From positions 21,313 to 40,917 of the forward strand of contig DKPS01000027.1 in assembly GCA_002471345.1 (NCBI GenBank): DNA of 19,605 nucleotides. Reading direction: 5' to 3'. This stretch comes from Saprospiraceae bacterium UBA7328. GTDB taxonomy: Bacteria; Bacteroidota; Bacteroidia; Chitinophagales; Saprospiraceae. Shown piece after piece: positions 6,686 through 14,455 of the stretch. Within the stretch, counting starts at the first letter, position 1; every line of letters starts with the position of its first letter. The notes beneath the pieces are model-generated. The model was given only the letters and a program-made list of their open reading frames with translations. It did not search any database and was not told the DNA's origin. Made by a program: the position numbers and the translations under genes.

Positions 6686-9370
6686 ATGAATAAATTTCAA
6701 AACCTTGGAATTACCCTAGTCTTATTTCTATTTGCATTCACTGCATACCACCCAACTTTCAGTCAAGATGTTCCTATCATTGACAGAGAGCTCTTCTTTG
6801 GAGATCCTGAAATAGCTGGTGGCCAAATAAGTCCTGATGGAAATTTCATTTCATTTTTAAAACCCTTCAAAGGGAAAAGAAATATTTGGGTAAAGGGAGT
6901 AAATCAAAAATTTGATGACGCAAGACCTCTTACCGCTGATGAAAAAAGACCTATAGGTGGATACTTTTGGAGTAGAGATTCTAAACAAATCTTATATGTC
7001 CAGGATAAAGGTGGAGATGAAAACTTTCATGTCTACTCTGTAGCCCCGACCGCTGAACCAGAAAAAGACTCTGAAGTGCCTCTATCTGTAGACCTTACCC
7101 CTATGGACGGAATCAGAGCATTCATAATGAGTGTCCCTAAAAATGAGCCTACAATTATGTATGTGGGAATAAATGACAGAGATAAAGCATGGCATGATCT
7201 CTATAAAGTGGAAATTAAAACAGGAGATCGTGAATTGGTCCTGACCAATGATTTTGAATATAATGGAATCATCTTTGACCTCGAAGGAAACATACGAGTA
7301 GCCACAAAGTCAACGGCTGATGGAGGTACTGAAATGCTTAAAAAAACGAGCAACGGATGGAAGTCGTTTTACAACTGTAGTAATTTAGAGACCTGTTATC
7401 CAGTAAGATTTCACAAAGATGGAAGGTTATATATAGTTTCTGACAAAGGGAGTACAAACCTCTCAAGTCTACAGATTTTAGATTTGAATACAAATCAAAT
7501 AGACATAGTTGAAAAAGATCCAGAAGACAAAGTAGATTTCGGAGGCACCATCTTTTCTGATGTATCTGATGAATTGATTGGGACAGTATATACTGCTGCT
7601 AAAACCAAAGTATACTGGAAAGATAATTCATATGAGCAAGATTACAATTTATTGAAAAATAGATTTGACAATGCTCAAATCAGTTTCAATTCCAGCACTA
7701 CAGATGAAAACACTTATTTAGTATATGTAAATAGTGATACCGATCCAGGAAGTGCCTATGTATTTGACAGAAAAACCAAAGAAACCAGTCTACTATACCA
7801 ACCTAGACCCAACCTTCCTTCACAGCATCTATCCAAGATGCAGGCAGTATCATTTAAAAGTTCTGATGGTTTAGAAATTCCCGCTTACCTCACTTTACCT
7901 AAAGGGAAAGAAGCTAAAAACTTACCTGCAATTGTGCTACCTCATGGAGGGCCTTGGGCCAGAGATTTTTGGGGTTATAATGGCTTCGCACAATACTTAG
8001 CTAATAGAGGATATGCAGTATTGCAACCCAATTTCAGAGGATCCACAGGATATGGAAAAGCATTTTTGAATGCAGGTAATGGAGAATGGGGTCAACTTAT
8101 GCAAGATGACATCACATGGGGAGTAAAGTATTTGATAGAAGAAGGTATAGCTGATGAAGGAAAGGTAGGAATAATGGGTGGCTCATATGGAGGATATGCT
8201 ACTCTTGCGGGTCTTACATTCACTCCAGATGTATATGCTGCTGGAGTATCTATTGTGGGCCCATCAAACCTCTTTACACTTTTAGAAACTATTCCACCAT
8301 ACTGGGCGACCATAAGAGAATTGTTTCATACAAGAATGGGAGATCCTGATACCCCAGAAGGGCAGGAACAGCTGAGGAGACAATCTCCTTTTTTCCATGC
8401 TGACAAAATAAAAGCTCCATTATTAGTAGGACAAGGAGCCAATGATCCAAGAGTAAAAAAAGCAGAATCTGATCAGATAGTTGTGGCAATGAGGGATCTT
8501 GGTCTGCCAGTAGAGTACATGAATTTCCCTGATGAAGGTCATGGCTTTAGAAATCCTGATAACAACATGGCTTTCTTCGCAAATACTGAAAAGTTTTTAG
8601 CAAAACATTTAGGAGGAAGGTATCAAGAAGAAATTCCAGAAAACCAACAAGAGATCATTGATAAGGTAACCGTTGATATTTCAACAGTAAAACTTCCAGA
8701 GAAGATTACTGCAGAGTCTGCGAATGCGGTATTACCTGTGCCAGATAAAGCACCAATTCCTGGAGAAACAGAATATGAAGTAACTATTGAAATGGGTGCT
8801 CAAAAGATACCAATGTCTCTTACATCATCAGTAGAAGATGGAGGTGATCATTGGATTCTCACTGATGTCTCTACTACCCCTATGGGAGACATTCAAGATG
8901 TATCTCATGTAAAAAAAGGAAGTCTTTTGCCTTTATCAAGAGAAATCAATCAAGGGCCCATGTCCATGAAGTATAGTCATAGTGAATCAGGTGTGACTGG
9001 AACTATGAGTATGAATGGTCAAGAAAGTCCTATAGATGTAGATACAGATCAGTCTGTATTTGGCGATGGGTCGGCCATTGGAGTGACACTAGCACAGCTC
9101 CCTCTAAAAGAAGGATATAGTACGATGTATAGAACATTTGATCCTCAAAAACAGAAAGTGGTCAATCACAAAATGATTGTTGCTAAATCAGAAGATCTTG
9201 AGACAGCAAAAGGCAATATAGCCACCTACCAAATCGATATTGAAGTGATGGATGGAACAAATACAAAGTCTAAAGTCTGGATTTCAAAAGGCGACTCACC
9301 GAAGATGGTGAAAATGGAAGCCACTCTTCCATCAATGGGGGGAGCAAAAATGAATATTACATTGAAATAA
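6686..9370 (+). CDS. Exported S9 family (prolyl oligopeptidase/acylaminoacyl peptidase) with extra C-terminal domain
   Basis: 894 residues. A signal peptide covers about 1-27 (ends HPTFSQ). Residues 30-390 are a TolB-like propeller (QISPDGNFISFL, GGYFWSRDSKQILYVQDKGG). The S9 alpha/beta-hydrolase domain spans about 395-645: Ser500 in GGSYGGYATLAG, Asp587 in GQGANDPRVKKAESD, His619 in FPDEGHGF. The family cleaves short peptides, usually as dipeptidyl or acylaminoacyl peptidases. Most S9C enzymes end about 25 residues after the catalytic His. This one continues for about 250 residues (646-894) with a beta-rich segment (DISTVKLPEKITAES, MSLTSSVEDGGDHWILTDV, IDIEVMDGTNTKSKVWIS) that resembles DUF3108/LolA-like lipoprotein-carrier folds. 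That assignment is tentative. A strong terminator follows, so the gene probably ends its transcript. Confidence 0.9.
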   Translation: MNKFQNLGITLVLFLFAFTAYHPTFSQDVPIIDRELFFGDPEIAGGQISPDGNFISFLKPFKGKRNIWVKGVNQKFDDARPLTADEKRPIGGYFWSRDSKQILYVQDKGGDENFHVYSVAPTAEPEKDSEVPLSVDLTPMDGIRAFIMSVPKNEPTIMYVGINDRDKAWHDLYKVEIKTGDRELVLTNDFEYNGIIFDLEGNIRVATKSTADGGTEMLKKTSNGWKSFYNCSNLETCYPVRFHKDGRLYIVSDKGSTNLSSLQILDLNTNQIDIVEKDPEDKVDFGGTIFSDVSDELIGTVYTAAKTKVYWKDNSYEQDYNLLKNRFDNAQISFNSSTTDENTYLVYVNSDTDPGSAYVFDRKTKETSLLYQPRPNLPSQHLSKMQAVSFKSSDGLEIPAYLTLPKGKEAKNLPAIVLPHGGPWARDFWGYNGFAQYLANRGYAVLQPNFRGSTGYGKAFLNAGNGEWGQLMQDDITWGVKYLIEEGIADEGKVGIMGGSYGGYATLAGLTFTPDVYAAGVSIVGPSNLFTLLETIPPYWATIRELFHTRMGDPDTPEGQEQLRRQSPFFHADKIKAPLLVGQGANDPRVKKAESDQIVVAMRDLGLPVEYMNFPDEGHGFRNPDNNMAFFANTEKFLAKHLGGRYQEEIPENQQEIIDKVTVDISTVKLPEKITAESANAVLPVPDKAPIPGETEYEVTIEMGAQKIPMSLTSSVEDGGDHWILTDVSTTPMGDIQDVSHVKKGSLLPLSREINQGPMSMKYSHSESGVTGTMSMNGQESPIDVDTDQSVFGDGSAIGVTLAQLPLKEGYSTMYRTFDPQKQKVVNHKMIVAKSEDLETAKGNIATYQIDIEVMDGTNTKSKVWISKGDSPKMVKMEATLPSMGGAKMNITLK

Positions 9371-9390
9371 CAAAGAAAATTAAAGTCTAA

Positions 9391-9423
9391 AAAAGTCTTG
9401 ACCTTTCGGTCAAGGCTTTTTTT
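9391..9423 (+). terminator. Strong Rho-independent terminator after the S9 peptidase
   Basis: CTTGACC (9397-9403), loop TTTC, GGTCAAG (9408-9414). The stem is extended by a T-G wobble, a G-C pair and an A4/T4 continuation, and it ends in seven T residues (9417-9423). The spacing from the stop at 9370 is 20 bp. The flanking A-tract means it could also act on the opposite strand. Confidence 0.85.
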
Positions 9424-9443
9424 ATTCCTATTACATTCGCTTC

Positions 9444-10310
9444 ATGAATGTAATTCTTCAATGGCTGTCTAATCACAAGATTACCAACAGTTTTTTGGTA
9501 ATTCTATATTTCGTGGCAGTAGTCCTTCCTCATAAAAGGTTTGGCACATGGATTAATATGACTTTTTTAGGAGAAGCTGGGCTTACAAGAGAACAATACA
9601 ATGACTATATCGCTTTGGCAGCAACCGTGATTCTGATCATCGGATGTCTTTTCATCTACACCGGCCTCCGAAAGAATGATCATTGGAAAAAGGCTATTTT
9701 TTACCTGATTGTGAGCATTGGTCTAGCAGTGATTACATTAAATACTCTGTTTGTAATCAATATTGAAGTGGTTCACTTTCCACAGTATGCTTTTTTTGCA
9801 CTACTCATTTTCCCTCTTGTCAAAAGGTATCAAAGTGCACTTATATGGGCCACATTAGCCGGAATCATAGACGAGGCATATCAGTACTTTTATCTAGCTC
9901 CAAATGACACGGGATATTATGATTTCAATGATGTCTTAACTAACCTTGTGGGTGCAAGCTTTGGTTTGATTATCCTTAAATCATTTAGTGTTATGAATCC
10001 CACTCCTCCGTCCTTTTTGCACCGGAGCGAGATCAGGGCTTTCTTTGTAATGGTTTTATTGATTGCGGTCTTGTTCCTAGTTGGAATTTTGGGGATTCAT
10101 ATATCTGATGGAGTTCAATATCCTATTATCAAAAAACAGATCACTTCATTCTGGACCACTATTCCACCTAAAATAACTTATCATGTAGTTAGACCGTGGG
10201 AAGGACTAGTAGTAACTGTGCTACTCTGGTTTTTTTATTGGCCATTAGGAAGAGATAGATCTCAACGCTTTGCCTTAGATACTGACGGACATAATATTGG
10301 AACAAAATAA
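9444..10310 (+). CDS. VanZ-like integral membrane protein
   Basis: 288 residues with about seven hydrophobic segments, including one near the N-terminus (FLVILYFVAVVLPH), one at 57-72 (ALAATVILIIGCLFIY), and others at 85-107, 115-125, 165-180, 200-219 and 250-265. The VanZ-type signature is visible in order: His111 (EVVHFPQYAFFALL), Asp143-Glu144 and Gln147 (GIIDEAYQYF), Asp160/Asp163 and Asn167 (YDFNDVLTNLVGASFGL). VanZ confers low-level teicoplanin resistance in enterococci, but most VanZ-family proteins in other bacteria have no proven function, so none is claimed. This protein is longer than a minimal VanZ domain, with two extra C-terminal TM helices. It starts 20 bp after a strong terminator, so it needs its own promoter, which I could not identify. 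Confidence 0.75.
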   Translation: MNVILQWLSNHKITNSFLVILYFVAVVLPHKRFGTWINMTFLGEAGLTREQYNDYIALAATVILIIGCLFIYTGLRKNDHWKKAIFYLIVSIGLAVITLNTLFVINIEVVHFPQYAFFALLIFPLVKRYQSALIWATLAGIIDEAYQYFYLAPNDTGYYDFNDVLTNLVGASFGLIILKSFSVMNPTPPSFLHRSEIRAFFVMVLLIAVLFLVGILGIHISDGVQYPIIKKQITSFWTTIPPKITYHVVRPWEGLVVTVLLWFFYWPLGRDRSQRFALDTDGHNIGTK

Positions 10311-10409
10311 ATAGAAACAGCGTAGATGAGCTTCTATTGATTTATTCTTTAGGTGATGATATATCTGATTAACTTTCCAAATTGAGAAGTGACTTAAAAA
10401 CTTAAATCC

Positions 10410-11144
10410 ATGACTAATACGCCAAATAACCAGAAGGAACAAATTGATTCTATTCAAAAATCCATTAAGGAGCTTAGAAGATTAAATGAAAAGAAGTCCA
10501 ATCTAAAAGATCTAGCCATTTTTATTCCTCTAATAATTGCAATCATCTCAATAGCAGTCGCTTCCTATTCTGAAAGTCAAAATTTAGCTCATAGCCAACA
10601 AATAGATAGTGCTCGATTAATTCAAAGTTTTTCAAAACAAATTCTCGAAGGAGAAAAGTCAGCAAGACTTGCCAGCATAGCTTTTGAGAGTGTTCCATTA
10701 AGTGAAAACCAACGAAATGAGTTGGCAGCTTTAATTGAAGGTAGTTCCAATCAAGATGATGCTCCGGTAGACACCATCATAAATGATAATGCTAGAAACC
10801 AATTCCTTATAGAACTAAATGGATTATTTGACAGCAAGAAAGAAAATCGTGCAGAAGCCTATACTAAAATGCTCAGTATTTTAGAAAGCAATAGAGATTC
10901 ATATATAATTCAAGATATGTTTGCTAAAATTGAGAATCAGCCTTTTAATATTATGGGTCGCTCAAATGTATTGTCTATACTTTCATCAGCTCATATCGAA
11001 TTGCTGATGAATAATAAAGCACTGATTCTAAAGGAGCGAAGTAGAATTAAAAATTTAAAACAATTGAGTCCAAGTTATGCTGTAGGACCACAAACTACTG
11101 GGTGGATTAATAGTATAGAGCTACGATTGAACACAGCTGGATAA
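10410..11144 (+). CDS. Single-pass membrane protein with coiled coil, unknown function
   Basis: 244 residues. Residues 1-34 are highly charged with a heptad-like pattern (QIDSIQKSIKELRRLNEKK). A TM helix lies at about 36-54 (LAIFIPLIIAIISIAVASY). The remaining about 190 residues are predominantly helical and charged (QIDSARLIQSFSKQILEGEK, AYTKMLSILESNRDSYIIQD). By the positive-inside rule the N-terminal coiled coil should be cytoplasmic and the larger C-terminal part periplasmic. No cleavable signal peptide, lipobox or catalytic motif is visible, and I do not recognise the family. The gene is 99 bp after the VanZ-like gene and convergent with the methyltransferase. The intervening 11145-11227 holds no clear terminator. 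Confidence 0.7.
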   Translation: MTNTPNNQKEQIDSIQKSIKELRRLNEKKSNLKDLAIFIPLIIAIISIAVASYSESQNLAHSQQIDSARLIQSFSKQILEGEKSARLASIAFESVPLSENQRNELAALIEGSSNQDDAPVDTIINDNARNQFLIELNGLFDSKKENRAEAYTKMLSILESNRDSYIIQDMFAKIENQPFNIMGRSNVLSILSSAHIELLMNNKALILKERSRIKNLKQLSPSYAVGPQTTGWINSIELRLNTAG

Positions 11145-11227
11145 AATATTTCAGTAAAAAAGGGTTTTATCTTCCATTTTGTTCTGCTGGGATAGCAATT
11201 AAAACTTTCCTTTAGTCAATATTTGAT

Positions 11228-12043
11228 CTAAGCTTTCACTGCAACCACTTCGCACATTAATGGACAACAAATACTGGCCCCAGGTAAATCTTCAAGCTCA
11301 ATAAGCTCACTCAAAGCATCTTCCACTTGTTTTGGGTCCAAAGCTTCAGATTCCATCAATTTTGGAATATAAATCTCTAAGAAAGATTTGGGCCACTGCC
11401 ATACAAGATCGTAGTTGTATCCTACTTTAGAAATAGTACGTTGGCTTATGACCTCTAGGCCTACTTCTTGAAACATCCGAGGCAAATGCTTTCCAATATT
11501 TATTTCACCATCTGAGTTCTCAAAACTACTATAAGCGGTCTTTACAGCATGATTTAGGGCAGGCAATTGGGGTTCTGTCTGAAAAATGGACCAATCATAA
11601 TATTCATGAGACACGATTACTCCTCCAGGCTTAAGAGCTTCGTATAATCGGGATATGATGTATTGAGGATTATCACTCCATGCCAAAGCCCATCTGTGAT
11701 AGATTCCATCAAGGCTTTCCTCTTCTAACTCCATATCATCAAAACTGGCACACTGTAAGTCCACATTTTCTAAGCCATCCAGTTCTATTCCTTTTTGTAA
11801 ATAATCGATAAAGTGTTTGGATTGATCCACTCCTATCACCTTTCCCTGCTGACCTACAATATATGCCAACTCTTTTGTACAATATCCAGGTCCACAACCC
11901 AAATCTAGTATGGTCTGTCCTTCTGTAAATTCAGCTATCTCCCACCCTCTTCTAGCCTCACCTGACCACACTTGATGTTGTAATCCGAGTCTATGCAGTT
12001 CTGCTCGTTCTGTTCCTAATATATACTCATTCTTCTCTTTCAC
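11228..12043 (-). CDS. SAM-dependent class I methyltransferase
   Basis: 271 residues from a GTG start at 12043-12041. No in-frame ATG lies upstream before the TAG at 12079-12077, and the N-terminus EYILGTERAELHRLGLQHQV is the usual opening of this group. Motif I is LDLGCGPGY (47-54), the acidic residue that binds the SAM ribose is Asp73 (VIGVDQSKHF), and the post-motif segments HRWALAWSDNPQYIISRLYE and LKPGGVIVSHEY match the UbiE/MenG-like fold. The substrate cannot be read from the sequence. It follows the sialidase-fold lipoprotein gene by about 50 bp on the same strand and may be co-transcribed with it. The 3' end is convergent with the membrane protein gene ending at 11144. Confidence 0.88.
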   Translation of the reverse strand: MKEKNEYILGTERAELHRLGLQHQVWSGEARRGWEIAEFTEGQTILDLGCGPGYCTKELAYIVGQQGKVIGVDQSKHFIDYLQKGIELDGLENVDLQCASFDDMELEEESLDGIYHRWALAWSDNPQYIISRLYEALKPGGVIVSHEYYDWSIFQTEPQLPALNHAVKTAYSSFENSDGEINIGKHLPRMFQEVGLEVISQRTISKVGYNYDLVWQWPKSFLEIYIPKLMESEALDPKQVEDALSELIELEDLPGASICCPLMCEVVAVKA

Positions 12044-12093
12044 AGACTTCCAAATTTGACAAATAACATCATAATCCTAATAGTTGTTCAACC

Positions 12094-13326
12094 TTAGATT
12101 TTTAAAATTCCAGTTTTTACAGCGGTTATACTATCTGCAGCTGTCCAAGCAATAAACAACTCATTACCTTTTAATTCCATTCTTGGAAAACCACTTTGCC
12201 TAGAATTATCTGTACTTACTAAAGTCTTCTTTTCTAGCAAACCATCTTTCATATGTACCTTTCCCAAAACAATTTCTGCACCGTCTTCTGTCTGCTCTAA
12301 CCAAGATACTAACACCACATCATTATTAGAATAAAGCATATCTACTCTTCCCAAAGGATCGCCTCCATCTATGGTGAACGGCGAATCGAAATTATTACCA
12401 TTATCTGAAGAGAAGGCCACCTTGACTTCTGGTTTGTTTTCCGCCATTGAGAACCATGCAACTGCCACCATCCTTCCATTAGTCACTATGGAAGGACCAT
12501 TTACAGGACAGCCCTGAATGTGCCAGTTATCATGATATACTGCATGAGGAGTAGTCCATTTTCCATCTTCTCTTCTGGAAACATAAATATCTCTGATCTC
12601 ATTTTCTGATCTGTCTCTATAGACAACAATAGGACCTCTATCAGTCATTGCAGCACTTGTCTGGCAGCACTCACATACCCTATCATCTATTTCATCTTCA
12701 TGATAAAGATTTCCATCGATATCAAATTCTGCCGCTCTTAATGTCATCGAGCCACCATGGCCATGATTTGAATTGACGAGTGTATCATTCTTTGTATTTC
12801 TACCATCAAGCCATGTGGCAAATGTCCTTCCTTCATCAAGTGGCAAAAAACTCACAAAACCATGTTCAGCTGCTATACCATCAGTATGCAACACAAAGGA
12901 CTCTGACCAAGAATTACCTCCATCTTTAGATTGAGAAACTCTAACGTCATAATCGTATGTTCCTTCCGCACTCTTTTCTAACCAATGCGCAGCCAGATGA
13001 TTTGGATTGTTTTTGTAAGTAACTAATGATGGAAAATCTGCCCAATTTACAAACCAATTATTGCCTTTAGCAATCTCTTTAGGTATGGACCATTGGTCAT
13101 CTTTCCATCTAGAAAAAACCAATGACACCATATCTTCATCATATTCAATCCAGGACAAGAGAGGTGTTCCGTCTGAAGAGATATGAAGATTGGGCTCTCC
13201 GCCTTCCTTGCTTGGTGTTGATATATGTGCTAATTCTTGATCTCTGGATTGACATGATATCAATACTAGCAAAACACAAATGGAGTATGGAATAATTTTC
13301 AATATTGAATTATTAGAATTTTTCAT
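12094..13326 (-). CDS. Lipoprotein with sialidase-like (BNR) beta-propeller and CxCC motif
   Basis: 410 residues from the ATG at 13326-13324; a GTG two codons upstream (13332) is an alternative. A lipoprotein signal peptide ends in VLLVLISC, with Cys25 as the lipidated residue. The body is a sialidase-type propeller with an Asp box SKDGGNSW (about 133-140) and a degenerate second one SSDNGNNF. Conserved features of this uncharacterised group are visible: RVCECCQTS (Cys218, 220, 221), VVYRDRSENEIRDIYVSR and WHIQGCPVNGPS, the last adding another Cys that could complete a metal or disulfide site. The catalytic Arg triad and Tyr/Glu pair of true sialidases cannot be assigned, so sialidase activity should not be assumed. 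Expected location is the periplasm or outer membrane. Confidence 0.85.
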   Translation of the reverse strand: MKNSNNSILKIIPYSICVLLVLISCQSRDQELAHISTPSKEGGEPNLHISSDGTPLLSWIEYDEDMVSLVFSRWKDDQWSIPKEIAKGNNWFVNWADFPSLVTYKNNPNHLAAHWLEKSAEGTYDYDVRVSQSKDGGNSWSESFVLHTDGIAAEHGFVSFLPLDEGRTFATWLDGRNTKNDTLVNSNHGHGGSMTLRAAEFDIDGNLYHEDEIDDRVCECCQTSAAMTDRGPIVVYRDRSENEIRDIYVSRREDGKWTTPHAVYHDNWHIQGCPVNGPSIVTNGRMVAVAWFSMAENKPEVKVAFSSDNGNNFDSPFTIDGGDPLGRVDMLYSNNDVVLVSWLEQTEDGAEIVLGKVHMKDGLLEKKTLVSTDNSRQSGFPRMELKGNELFIAWTAADSITAVKTGILKI

Positions 13327-13404
13327 TTTCACTGTTCAAAGATATTGAATCTACAGTCTCCTATTTGGTAGTATTTGCTGAAATAGAATCAAAATAAATA
13401 ATCC

Positions 13405-13785
13405 TCAAGCCAGCTTTTCCTTTTTCCAAAAATAAAAGGCTCCTATTCCAAACAAAATAGTTACCACAAGCTCTAGCCAGTTAATAACCTTCGGTCCAAA
13501 TTCATTAATAAAAATCAAATTGAGAATGGTATTGAACATATCGACCACTGCTAAAAATAGAAAAATCGACTTTCGTGCTAAGGATGGTCCAGCATTCAGT
13601 GCTGACCAGGCCATGACAGCTATGGAGACTAATGATCCCTCATATAATCTCATCATTAATAAAGTATATCCATCTATCTGGTCACTCCCATGTAAATGCG
13701 CTATAAAGGAAGGGTGAATCAAGAAAGCAAAGCCAAAAAGACTACATGAAATGACCGTGAGAATGAAATATGTTTTTGGGCTCAT
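13405..13785 (-). CDS. Small four-TM membrane protein
   Basis: 126 residues from the ATG at 13785-13783. An upstream ATG at 13887 would add 34 residues that look like untranslated DNA (Lys/His-rich, no hydrophobic start), so I prefer the shorter form. Four hydrophobic helices are visible: FILTVISCSLFGFAFLI, a second around GSLVSIAVMAWSAL, SIFLFLAVVDMFNTILNLIF, and WLELVVTILFGIGAFYFW followed by KKEKLA. The layout resembles DUF4345-like small membrane proteins of Bacteroidota. That likeness is general, and no function is implied. The gene is 78 bp upstream of the sialidase-fold lipoprotein on the same strand. Confidence 0.65.
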   Translation of the reverse strand: MSPKTYFILTVISCSLFGFAFLIHPSFIAHLHGSDQIDGYTLLMMRLYEGSLVSIAVMAWSALNAGPSLARKSIFLFLAVVDMFNTILNLIFINEFGPKVINWLELVVTILFGIGAFYFWKKEKLA

Positions 13786-14008
13786 ATTCAGTTTTTTGAG
13801 ATAATTGTAAAATAACCTAAAAGGTTGATGTAGTTTACATTGATGAAGGTGAAATTTTACTAGGTTTCTTTTTATTTGTGACAGCAAAATTTAGTCAGGG
13901 TTTATCACTTCCTTTATTGTAAACATTAAAAAATGTGGACAGGCTCTCTGAGGGGACCATACAGATGCAAAATGACAACATACCAGTAAGTTATTCTAAT
14001 AAAGAAAT

Positions 14009-14029
14009 GATTTGGAGTCCTTTCAAATC
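14009..14029 (-). terminator. Possible hairpin terminator after the small lipoprotein gene
   Basis: Reading the minus strand, GATTTG (14029-14024) and CAAATC (14014-14009) form a 6-bp stem with a 9-nt loop, followed by ATTTCTTTATT. It begins 3 bp after the stop at 14033. The stem is short and AT-rich, so support is modest. Confidence 0.3.
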
Positions 14030-14032
14030 GAT

Positions 14033-14446
14033 CTAGTCCACTTTCAATTTTTCATATCGCCGATAAAGGTCCCATTTTCTTGTCTCTGTAAGTACAGGTA
14101 GATGCTTGTCCAGCACTCTTCTAAAACTCGAATCTGCATGGATTACATCATAAGACTCCTGATCAGCCCATTCTCCTTCTATGAAAAGACGATAAGAGTC
14201 GATAGTATCAGATTGAACGGACCACAAAGAATAACCAACTGATCGATGATCAACACGCTCAATGACAGAATTGATATCTTCTAATACTGCAATAATGGAA
14301 TCTTGAGAAAAACCCTCGATGTTATGATAAAGTAATATGCTTTTTACAGGTTGGGAGGTTGGGCTAATTTCCATATCATGTTGATTTTCAGATACTTGAC
14401 AAGCAAAAATGAAAAAGAAAATATAAGGAAATAAAAATCTAAGCAT
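14033..14446 (-). CDS. Small lipoprotein, possible dimeric alpha/beta-barrel (ABM-like) fold
   Basis: 137 residues. The signal peptide ends in a lipobox FIFAC with Cys16 as the lipidated residue. The mature domain reads SVGYSLWSVQSDTIDSYRLF, then IEGEWADQESYDVIHADSSF, then RRVLDKHLPVLTETRKWDLY. This resembles antibiotic-biosynthesis-monooxygenase/EthD-type ferredoxin-like barrels, in which a strand carrying W/F is followed by a helix with the pattern W.s.eay...h.s..f. No catalytic residues are evident, so the assignment concerns fold only. The ATG at 14446 lies 9 bp after the TGA (14456) that I take as the ancestral end of the AraC/TPR regulator gene. That tight spacing suggests co-transcription and a possible periplasmic role linked to that regulator. 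Confidence 0.7.
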   Translation of the reverse strand: MLRFLFPYIFFFIFACQVSENQHDMEISPTSQPVKSILLYHNIEGFSQDSIIAVLEDINSVIERVDHRSVGYSLWSVQSDTIDSYRLFIEGEWADQESYDVIHADSSFRRVLDKHLPVLTETRKWDLYRRYEKLKVD

Positions 14447-14455
14447 ATTTTTTAA

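Noticed and set aside
13786..13887. Longer form of the small membrane protein
   Set aside because: The extra 34 residues look like translated leader DNA; the ATG at 13785 directly precedes the first TM helix.
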